Shown here one piece after another: positions 1-5,381 of a stretch of DNA of 8,135 bases. Both the position numbers and the translations under genes were made by a program. Each line of letters starts with the position of its first letter. The first letter of the stretch is position 1. This stretch comes from Fimbriimonadaceae bacterium (lineage in GTDB: Bacteria; Armatimonadota; Fimbriimonadia; Fimbriimonadales; Fimbriimonadaceae), in the NCBI GenBank assembly GCA_947447315.1, contig CANFJD010000118.1:1-8135 (forward strand), read 5' to 3'. The notes beneath the pieces were generated by a model. That model made no database searches. It had not been told where the DNA came from and saw only the letters and a list, made by a program, of their open reading frames with translations.

Positions 1-744
1 ATTGCTAACCTGAATCGCCGCCGCTTCTCGTTCTGCCACCGCCAGCTTTGCCTTCAACTCCCGCAAGTCGGGGCGAGCATCGATTCCTGGGGATGCCAGC
101 GGCTCAATCGTGGCGTCGGGAGCAACATCAATCGGCTCCGACTGCGTGCCAAGCAGCCCCGCCAGCCGCTGGGTCGATGCTCGGTACTCCGCCGCCCGCA
201 AATCCGCTTGCTGGCGGGCGCGATCCCGCTCAATCGTCGCCCGAATCACTTGAATTTCGGCAATCTTCCCTTCGTCAAATCGGCGCTTGGTCGCCGCGAA
301 CACGGCATCCGCCACCGTTTGTAGTTCCGTCGCCACATCGCGCTGGTGTTTCGCCGCCACCGTCACGGCAAATGCCGACAGCACCTCGGTTTGCAATGCG
401 GATGCTACCGTCCCGTATTCTGCTTGCGCCAGTATCACCCCGGCCGCCCCGAGGTTCTTACCTGCGCTACGACGACCAAACAAGTCGATGTCTTGGCTCA
501 AATACAGATCTTGATCGGTCGCGCCAGTGTCACTTCGGCTAGAAGCACCGGTACCAAATTCGAGGGGGGAATATGTCCCTAATGCGCGCGCCGACGCCTG
601 GGCCTCGGCAATTCGCAGCTTCGCCGATGACAGCGCCAGGCGGTTTTGCGCCGCTAACTTTAGGGCATCCGTCGCTGAAATTTGCGTCTGGGCGCTGGCG
701 ACTGATGATGTTGATAGAAGTAAGAGATAGATGGGTTTGATCAC
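1..744 (-). CDS. TolC-family outer-membrane efflux protein (N-terminal part, runs off window)
   Basis: The reading frame is open from a GTG at 744 to the window edge (248 codons), so the C-terminal part lies outside. It starts with a Sec signal peptide (MIKPIYLLLLSTSSVASA, predicted cut before Q19). A long, Ala/Gln/Glu-rich helical region follows, with the typical TolC layout: an ISATDALKLAAQN first helix, then a strand region ending in LSQDIDLFGRR (residues 82-92), then a long coiled helix and a second TALQTEV-like helix segment. TolC-family proteins form trimeric outer-membrane channels for RND or other efflux pumps. A GGAG (753-756 on the plus strand as CTCC) sits 8 nt before the GTG and supports this start. 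The gene upstream encodes a small exported Cys/His-rich protein, which hints at metal efflux (CusC/CzcC-like), but the substrate is an inference and the pump genes would lie beyond the left edge. Confidence 0.85.
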   Translation of the reverse strand, partial: MIKPIYLLLLSTSSVASAQTQISATDALKLAAQNRLALSSAKLRIAEAQASARALGTYSPLEFGTGASSRSDTGATDQDLYLSQDIDLFGRRSAGKNLGAAGVILAQAEYGTVASALQTEVLSAFAVTVAAKHQRDVATELQTVADAVFAATKRRFDEGKIAEIQVIRATIERDRARQQADLRAAEYRASTQRLAGLLGTQSEPIDVAPDATIEPLASPGIDARPDLRELKAKLAVAEREAAAIQVSN

Positions 745-786
745 TGCTTGCTCTCCGATCACGGGCTGGAGCAAGGATCAAACTGG

Positions 787-1248
787 CTACGCCAAACGCA
801 AGATCCCCCGTCCAGCAGACGTCTGATGGCGGGTTGGTGCAGGCGGCGCGCGGGAGGAAGTAGGGCTAGGCGGACCGGTGGCCGGTGCCGATTCGACATG
901 GACTGCAATCGTCACTATCGGCGGCGCAGCCACAACCGAGAATTCAAATCGCGTCGGAAGGCAGATGAAATACAGTCCAAAGGTGGCCGATTGCAGGGCA
1001 CTTTGACCATGCCCATCCGACCCCGTGCAGCTACGGATTTCGCAGCAATCGTGGCAGTCACCGTGGTTCGCAACTATTAGCTGCGAACTGTGAGAATCAG
1101 CGAAAGTCGAAGACTCAGCGAAAAGGTGGTTTTCGAGAGTCGGACAAACTCCGCATTCGCGCCCCGAGGGCAAGCGGTAGCTAGCCGAGCAAAGATGAAT
1201 CTGCCCTGCGAAAAGGAGCGTTATGAGGAGCAGATGTAACCACCTCAC
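787..1248 (-). CDS. Small exported Cys/His-rich protein, possible metal binder
   Basis: From the GTG at 1248 the product has 153 residues. It begins with a clear signal peptide (MRWLHLLLITLLFAG, likely cut after CSA near residue 22). The exported part carries C32-x2-C35, then H62, C65-H66-x-C68-C69, C74 and H80, and C96, and ends in a Pro/Ser/Thr-rich low-complexity tail (about residues 108-145). Clustered Cys and His suggest metal binding or disulfides. It lies 42 bp upstream of the TolC-family gene on the same strand, so co-transcription is likely. Small exported Cys/His-rich proteins encoded just before CusC-like genes are known in Bacteroidota; this may be a functional analogue, not a proven homologue. 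The start is uncertain: a TTG at 1308 would add 20 basic residues and has no usable ribosome site, whereas the GTG places the hydrophobic core at the N-terminus, with GGAAGG at 1263-1268 although 14 nt away. I do not recognise a named family. Confidence 0.65.
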   Translation of the reverse strand: MRWLHLLLITLLFAGQIHLCSASYRLPSGRECGVCPTLENHLFAESSTFADSHSSQLIVANHGDCHDCCEIRSCTGSDGHGQSALQSATFGLYFICLPTRFEFSVVAAPPIVTIAVHVESAPATGPPSPTSSRAPPAPTRHQTSAGRGILRLA

Positions 1249-1317
1249 CGCGGGAAATGTTACCTTCCGCCGACGGCTACCCCCTAATCCCCGCCCCGAG
1301 ACCCTCAACCCTCATTT

Positions 1318-1331
1318 CGGCGTCCGGAAAA
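1318..1331 (+). repeat. Solitary tail of the REP-like element (degenerate copy)
   Basis: CGGCGTCCGGAAAA is identical to the right arm plus tail of the complete elements near 7195 and 7339. The left palindrome arm is missing here (the preceding bases CTCATTT do not match). It lies between the Cys-rich gene and the HIT gene. The rest of the 199-bp gap (1249-1447) shows no other structure I can support; it should hold the promoter of the Cys-rich/TolC operon. Confidence 0.5.
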
Positions 1332-1447
1332 CTCCAACCGAGGAATCGAACCACTTAAGTCTCGGAGCAATGAATCACCGGCTTCGCCAATAACCACGAA
1401 ATCCAAGCCAACCGATACCGAGAGCCGTGTAACAACTCAAACGGCGA

Positions 1448-1873
1448 TTACCCGTGAAAAAGTACTTCTCGTAGCCGCGCCGCAAGCTCGGGCGCAGCCG
1501 CCCGAACATCGCGAATCTCGGCCGGTACCGATAGCGGGGGCATCGTCCGGTAAGGTTCCGCCTCGTCCGCATATCGCGGCACGATGTGAGCGTGCAAGAA
1601 CGGATCTAGATTTCCGTAAATGCTGTAGTTGATGCGCACCGCCCCGGTCACTTCCAGTAGTGCATCCCCCACCTCTGCCATGTCGCTGAGGAACTGCCCC
1701 CGGGCTGCCCCCTCCAAATCATTCAGTCGCGCGACCAGCGGATCCGCCAGCAGCAAACAGTAACCCGGCCAGTACTGAAACTCATGGAGCACCAAAAATC
1801 CTGAGGGCAATCGCCCAACCAACCGCGGCTCCGCCCCGTTCCGGCAGGCCGCCAATCGTTCACTTGGCGTCAT
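1448..1873 (-). CDS. HIT-family (histidine triad) nucleotide hydrolase/transferase-like protein
   Basis: The product is 141 residues from the ATG at 1873. A longer frame exists, but its extra N-terminus is basic, unlike the family, and overlaps the upstream gene. The core is typical of stand-alone HIT proteins: LPSGFLVLHEFQYWPGYCLLL (22-42), a helical stretch with FLSDMAEVGDALL (61-73), RINYSIYGNLDPFLHAH (80-96) and the nucleotide-binding signature H94-A-H96-I-V98-P-R100-Y. HIT enzymes hydrolyse or transfer nucleoside phosphate groups (for example AppppA or AMP-lysine substrates) through a covalent intermediate on the middle His, here H96. The third His of the classical HxHxH triad is Val98, which I believe also occurs in relatives of this subgroup. 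The gene follows the GYF-domain gene by 37 bp on the same strand. No strong ribosome site is seen. The substrate is unknown. Confidence 0.85.
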   Translation of the reverse strand: MTPSERLAACRNGAEPRLVGRLPSGFLVLHEFQYWPGYCLLLADPLVARLNDLEGAARGQFLSDMAEVGDALLEVTGAVRINYSIYGNLDPFLHAHIVPRYADEAEPYRTMPPLSVPAEIRDVRAAAPELAARLREVLFHG

Positions 1874-1910
1874 GCGCGAGAACTTACCCGCAATCAGTGC
1901 CCGACGGCCC

Positions 1911-2537
1911 TCATTTACGCGGATTGGAGAACATGATTTCCGGCGGCCCCATCGCCCGAGAGTGATTCGAAATCGTGTCGAGTATCCAACCAAAAAGCAG
2001 ACACATGAGGATGGTTGTCACCCCCAAAAACCACATTGCGGTCCGATGCCAAATATCCTCGCAGGCGGCCATCTCGTCAATCGTTTCGAACCTCTCGCTT
2101 TCCCAAGCCCACTGATTTCCCTGCGTACCAATCCAGACATCAATCACCAGGAGGATCGACGAAGCGACAATCGGCGGAGTACCCGCCAAACGCATCGTCC
2201 AGCCGAACGGAATGATCAAAAGCAGACCCGGCTTCCGGTGCCATAGACCCCATAACCAAGTAAAAGCAAATGCCCCCCAGCTAAACCGACGCAAACGCTC
2301 GTCACGAATCGGAGGATCCCGGTGCTCGGGAGCTATGACAGGCGGCAATTCCTCAATCAATTCTCGATCCGGGAATGTGAGAACTGGATGGAGTCCAGCC
2401 GCATTCGCGGACGCGTCTTCTCCCTCTCGGATCAGCATGTACGGCTGCAATTGTCCGGTGTCGATCCAGCTCTGCAGCGTTTCGAGACTCACCGGTCCGG
2501 TCCATTCACCGCTACTTTCTTTAACCCAGTACTTCAT
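1911..2537 (-). CDS. GYF_2 (DUF4339)-domain membrane protein
   Basis: The product has 208 residues from the ATG at 2537; a TTG two codons upstream is possible but less likely. Residues 1-50 (MKYWVKESSGEWTGPVSLETLQSW then LQPYMLIREG) match the GYF_2 pattern: a short beta domain with a GP-V---L--W- G core, thought to mediate protein contacts on the cytosolic face. A Pro/Glu/Arg-rich linker follows (about 55-82). The C-terminal half is membranous: SWGAFAFTWLWGLWHRKPG leads into segment 1 (about 85-112), segment 2 is at about 124-138 (IVASSILLVIDVWIG), and segment 3 is near the C-terminus (AMWFLGVTTILMCLLFGWI). The conserved-looking WGAF---W-WG--H motif and the later NQWAWESERFETI stretch recur in small bacterial proteins joined to GYF_2 or zinc-ribbon domains, where they are uncharacterised. 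No function can be assigned. Confidence 0.75.
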   Translation of the reverse strand: MKYWVKESSGEWTGPVSLETLQSWIDTGQLQPYMLIREGEDASANAAGLHPVLTFPDRELIEELPPVIAPEHRDPPIRDERLRRFSWGAFAFTWLWGLWHRKPGLLLIIPFGWTMRLAGTPPIVASSILLVIDVWIGTQGNQWAWESERFETIDEMAACEDIWHRTAMWFLGVTTILMCLLFGWILDTISNHSRAMGPPEIMFSNPRK

Positions 2538-2584
2538 CTGCAAATTACTGGCCCGACAGCCGCCCCTAATGTATCACAAGCTCA

Positions 2585-2605
2585 CAAAAACGGGACCCTG
2601 TTTTG
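2585..2605 (-). terminator. Weak possible terminator after the PIN toxin gene
   Basis: On the minus strand, just after the toxin stop codon, CAAAAC and GTTTTTG flank AGGGTCCC. This gives a short A/T-rich stem followed by a T run. The stem is weak, with only five confident pairs, so termination is tentative. Confidence 0.25.
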
Positions 2606-2613
2606 CGAGAACG

Positions 2614-3036
2614 TTACTCGTCGCCTTCTAACTGCAGAAACTCCACCGGCATCTCGAATGGATCTAGTCCGTAGCCCAAGACTTCGAGCCCGGGTACCCG
2701 ACGAAACATTCGCGCGTGCCGCGTTAGCAAAGTCGCCCCGTTTGCCCGGGCGATTGCCGCAATCCACAGGTCATTTGCGCCAATCATCCAGCTGCCATCG
2801 CGCAGGTAGTTCGTGATCGCCGCGTAATGATCGGCCGCAGCCGCATCCAGCGACCACACCGCCATGGCCGACTCAAGCTCAATCGCCCTTTCCGCGCCGC
2901 CTTCGGCCCGCCGCAGTTCCGCGAGCGTAATCTGGCACGTTGCTACCGGCCCTTTCCAGTCGGCTAACGCCTCCGCCGCACCGTTACGACCTCGCTCCAG
3001 ATCGATGACTGCGGTCGTATCCAGCAACAGGGTCAT
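2614..3036 (-). CDS. vapC: PIN-domain ribonuclease toxin, VapC family
   Basis: The product has 140 residues. It is a full-length PIN domain, a metal-dependent RNase fold that in toxin-antitoxin systems cleaves tRNA or rRNA. Visible active-site acids are D6 (LLLDTTAVIDL), E40 (ITLAELRRAE) and D89 (GANDLWIAAIARANG). The fourth conserved acidic or Asn position, in the segment LLTRHARMFRRVPGLEV, is H107 where Asn or Asp is usual. The ATG at 3036 is chosen because it overlaps the stop of the upstream antitoxin frame as ATGA, the standard translational coupling of such pairs. An upstream ATG at 3051 would add five residues and lie inside the antitoxin gene. Toxicity and target are inferred from family only. 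Confidence 0.88.
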   Translation of the reverse strand: MTLLLDTTAVIDLERGRNGAAEALADWKGPVATCQITLAELRRAEGGAERAIELESAMAVWSLDAAAADHYAAITNYLRDGSWMIGANDLWIAAIARANGATLLTRHARMFRRVPGLEVLGYGLDPFEMPVEFLQLEGDE

Positions 3037-3209
3037 GAGGGCTCCCACCATGGATCATCCTGAACCGTTAGCCAGACGTCTTCCATCTGGTGCCGCTCGA
3101 TGCGGTCCAATTCGTCCGACGGAATCTCCCGGCTCACGGCCCGGGCATTGGCGAAAATCGCCAAAACCTGCGCCGCGCTCGCCGATAGTGGGGGTGCTGG
3201 GTCCGGCAT
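3033..3209 (-). CDS. Putative small antitoxin of the VapC toxin, family not recognised
   Basis: A 58-residue frame runs from the ATG at 3209 to a TGA that overlaps the toxin start (ATGA). An in-frame stop four codons upstream of the ATG rules out a longer form. The sequence has a Pro/Ala/Ser-rich start (MPDPAPPLSASAAQ), a helical middle (VLAIFANARAVSREIPSDEL), an acidic, aromatic tail (MEDVWLTVQDDPWWEPS) and net negative charge. This fits an antitoxin whose C-terminus wraps into the PIN groove. I do not see a ribbon-helix-helix, AbrB or Phd/YefM DNA-binding signature, and it is shorter than most VapB proteins. No Shine-Dalgarno is apparent; a CATAAT (ATTATG on plus, 3218-3223) ends 8 nt before the ATG, suggesting a leaderless transcript. 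The antitoxin role is inferred from position and overlap. Confidence 0.65.
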   Translation of the reverse strand: MPDPAPPLSASAAQVLAIFANARAVSREIPSDELDRIERHQMEDVWLTVQDDPWWEPS

Positions 3210-3292
3210 TGCTGAAGATTATGAGCAAAATCTCCGCAAGCCCCGGTTTGCTCACAACTTTCTCACCAAAGGAACGCTACATTATCATCACG
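3210..3292. promoter_or_regulatory. Divergent promoter region with inverted repeat
   Basis: This 83-bp gap separates the start of the antitoxin (minus) and the oxidase (plus). Each side has a -10-like hexamer very near its ATG: CATAAT for the minus gene (3218-3223 as ATTATG) and CATTAT for the plus gene (3280-3285, ending 7 nt before the ATG at 3293). Both spacings would give leaderless mRNAs, and no ribosome site sits at a normal distance (AAAGGA at 3268-3273 is 19 nt from the ATG). A perfect 8-bp inverted repeat, TGAGCAAA (3222-3229) and TTTGCTCA (3247-3254), has a 17-nt spacer. Its left arm touches the minus-strand -10, so it could be an operator. No clear -35 boxes are seen. Confidence 0.4.
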
Positions 3293-5299
3293 ATGAAGGC
3301 ACCGAGCTCCAAACTTTTGATTTCCGTGGGCGGTTGGGCACTGGGGATGGTGGGTTATGCCCAAACTCCCCGGCCGTACCAACCGCTTCGAATCCCGCAG
3401 CTTGTCACGGGATCAAAGTTTAATCTTGACCTTCATACCGCCAAACGGTCCTTCTGGAAAGGTGCTATTACCGACACCTTTGCCTATAACAAAGAGAGTT
3501 TTTGGGGGCCGACGCTGGTGTTAAAGGCGGGCGATAACGTGACGCTCAACGTCCACAACTCGCTTGCCGAGGAGACCACGACTCACTGGCACGGCTTCCA
3601 CATCCCCGCCATCATGGACGGCGGTCCGCACCATATCATTGCCCCCGGGAAAACTTGGTCGCCGCATTTTAAAGTGATGAACCGGGCCGGAACCTATTGG
3701 TATCACCCCCACGCCCACACCACCACCCAAAACCAGCTCACGATGGGTGCCGGTGGTCTGATCATCGTCCAGGACGAAACGGAATCGAAGCTGGCCCTCC
3801 CCCGCACCTATGGCGTCGACGACATTCCGCTCGCCCTCACTAGTCGCCGATTCCTGACCAACCAGCAGTTCAGCAAGAACGGCGACAACGACAAATATGG
3901 CGACTATCCCATCGCCAATGGCACCATGGACGCCGAGACCACGGTCCCCGCGCAGTTCGTTCGCCTGCGCATCCTAAATGCCGAAATCGAACGTGGCTAC
4001 CGGCTGGGTCTCAGCGACAACCGCCCCTTTTACGTTATCGCCACCGATGGTGGACTGGTCGACAAGCCCATCCCCGTCACCCGCATGAACCTCATGACCG
4101 GCGAACGCGTGGAGATCCTCGTTGATCTGTCGAAGGATAAGCCGGGCGCCGCCTTGGACCTCATGGCCTACAACTCCAACCAATCCTTTGGGTTCCCCGG
4201 CGGCGAGGCTGGCACCACGCCTCCCAACGGCGGCTATCTCAATAACATCGATTTCAAGCTTCTCCACCTCAACGTCGGTAAGCGCACGGCGCATCCGGTG
4301 CTCGCCCTGCCGGTCACCCTCACCAAAAACGTTTTCCCGACTGTCGCCCAAGTCAATCAGCGGCGCACCCTCAACATCACCGCCGAGGGGCCCAACGTGC
4401 CCTTCACCTTCGATGAAGTGGGCTTTGACATGCACACGATCAACCAGGTGGTGAAGTTAGGCGCTACCGAGCAGTGGACCGTGGCCAATAACCAAATCTT
4501 TGGTCACTCGTTTCACATCCACGATGTTCAGTTCAAAATCGTCGGTCGCAGCGATGGCCCCGTCGAAGACTACGAGCAGGGCTGGAAAGACACGCTTTAC
4601 GTTCCCCGTAACGAAAGCGTCACCTTCCTCACCCGCTTCGATGACTTCGCCAGCGATACCGAAGCGTTCATGTATCACTGCCACATGTCTAACCACGAAG
4701 ATGGCGGACTGATGGGGCAATTCCTGGTCAGCAAAAATCCCGATGCTGCCGTCGCCAACTTCAAGACCGCGACCGAACATGCCGTCACCGAGGCCATGAA
4801 GCAACAGGCCGCCAAGTCCCAAACCCTCCTCGCTCCCCTCTTCTCGGTCGGGGCGACGGATGGCGTCTTGTACCGGTCCGACGCCAATAAGCCCACTCTC
4901 CTGTACTTCATCGAGGCCGATTGTCCCTGCTCTCGGGAAGCCGCGCGCTACTTCAATCGCCTGCAGACCCTCTTTGCCGGGCAGGTGAATGTATTGGGAG
5001 TCATCAACGCTAACATGATCCAAGCCAAAGCCTGGCAGAGCGCTACCGGTGCCAAGTTCCCGCTGGTGGCCGATGAGAAGCTATCCCTCATCCGGCAATA
5101 TAAGGCTCCTCGAAGCGTGTTCACCACCCTCATTGCCCCGCCCGGCATGATTTCTAAGAACTACGCGGGTTACAGCCAAGACATGCTGCGCGACATCACC
5201 CGTCGATTGGCGACGATGGTGGAAGCCCCCAAAACGCTCCCCAACTTCGCCGACGCCCCCAAAGTCCTGACCGCTGGGTGCCCGTTCCCCGCGAAGTAG
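3293..5299 (+). CDS. Exported multicopper oxidase with C-terminal thioredoxin-like domain
   Basis: The product has 668 residues. A signal peptide (MKAPSSKLLISVGGWALGMVGYA) precedes Q24; it has no twin-arginine, so Sec export is expected. The N-terminal cupredoxin carries H98-W-H100-G and H138-P-H140-A-H142. A second cupredoxin spans about 150-380. The third holds H405-S-F-H408-I-H410 and H462-C463-H464-M-S-N-H468. Together these are the type 1, 2 and 3 copper ligands of a three-domain, laccase/CueO-like enzyme that oxidises substrates and reduces O2 to water. The position aligning with the axial type-1 ligand is L473, followed by M474. Beyond residue 500 an extra domain of about 150 residues resembles a thioredoxin/peroxiredoxin fold: LLYFIEADC544PC546S at the active-site position, VADEKLSLIRQYKAP606 with a likely cis-Pro, and a final Cys663. 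The frame is open upstream to 2864, but the signal peptide fixes the start at 3293. Role: copper or phenol oxidation in the periplasm; substrate unknown. Confidence 0.9.
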   Translation: MKAPSSKLLISVGGWALGMVGYAQTPRPYQPLRIPQLVTGSKFNLDLHTAKRSFWKGAITDTFAYNKESFWGPTLVLKAGDNVTLNVHNSLAEETTTHWHGFHIPAIMDGGPHHIIAPGKTWSPHFKVMNRAGTYWYHPHAHTTTQNQLTMGAGGLIIVQDETESKLALPRTYGVDDIPLALTSRRFLTNQQFSKNGDNDKYGDYPIANGTMDAETTVPAQFVRLRILNAEIERGYRLGLSDNRPFYVIATDGGLVDKPIPVTRMNLMTGERVEILVDLSKDKPGAALDLMAYNSNQSFGFPGGEAGTTPPNGGYLNNIDFKLLHLNVGKRTAHPVLALPVTLTKNVFPTVAQVNQRRTLNITAEGPNVPFTFDEVGFDMHTINQVVKLGATEQWTVANNQIFGHSFHIHDVQFKIVGRSDGPVEDYEQGWKDTLYVPRNESVTFLTRFDDFASDTEAFMYHCHMSNHEDGGLMGQFLVSKNPDAAVANFKTATEHAVTEAMKQQAAKSQTLLAPLFSVGATDGVLYRSDANKPTLLYFIEADCPCSREAARYFNRLQTLFAGQVNVLGVINANMIQAKAWQSATGAKFPLVADEKLSLIRQYKAPRSVFTTLIAPPGMISKNYAGYSQDMLRDITRRLATMVEAPKTLPNFADAPKVLTAGCPFPAK

Positions 5300-5302
5300 T
5301 TC

Positions 5303-5317
5303 CGGCGGTCCGGAAAA
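5303..5317 (+). repeat. Possible degenerate tail of the REP-like element
   Basis: CGGCGGTCCGGAAAA differs from the element's right arm and tail (CGGCGTCCGGAAAA) by one inserted G. It sits directly after the oxidase stop codon and against the hairpin at 5318. It could be a relic of the repeat or chance similarity. Confidence 0.35.
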
Positions 5318-5337
5318 GCCCGCCGATCCCGGCGGGC
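5318..5337. terminator. GC-rich hairpin between oxidase and lepA
   Basis: GCCCGCCG and CGGCGGGC form a perfect 8-bp stem around the loop ATCC, 18 nt after the oxidase stop codon. It is flanked by AAAA on the left and AAA on the right, so a T run follows it only on the minus strand. It may stabilise or end the oxidase mRNA, but it lacks a canonical U tract in that direction. Confidence 0.45.
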
Positions 5338-5351
5338 AAACACCCCTCCGG

Positions 5352-5357
5352 TACACT
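5352..5357 (+). promoter_or_regulatory. Possible -10 element for lepA
   Basis: TACACT lies 24 nt upstream of the lepA ATG and would give a leader of roughly 18 nt. AAGGGG (5358-5363) is too far from the ATG (18 nt) to be a normal ribosome site. The -35 position would fall in the hairpin and shows no consensus, so support is weak. Confidence 0.25.
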
Positions 5358-5381
5358 AAGGGGCCTCCCGGCAACACCTTC

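Noticed and set aside
48..542. Plus-strand frame of 164 codons
   Set aside because: It is antisense to the TolC-family gene; its Pro/Arg/Ser-rich product has no family features.
1340..1365. GGTTCGATTCC on the minus strand, resembling a tRNA T-loop
   Set aside because: The bases on either side do not form a 5-bp T-stem, and no acceptor stem or anticodon arm can be built around it.
3055..3255. Minus-strand frame of 66 codons upstream of the toxin as the antitoxin
   Set aside because: It is in another frame and ends before the toxin start without coupling; the 58-residue frame with the ATGA overlap has the more antitoxin-like charge and tail.
2864..3292. A 143-residue N-terminal extension of the multicopper oxidase frame
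   Set aside because: It overlaps the toxin-antitoxin genes on the other strand, looks compositionally like a shadow, and would bury a clear signal peptide that begins at 3293.
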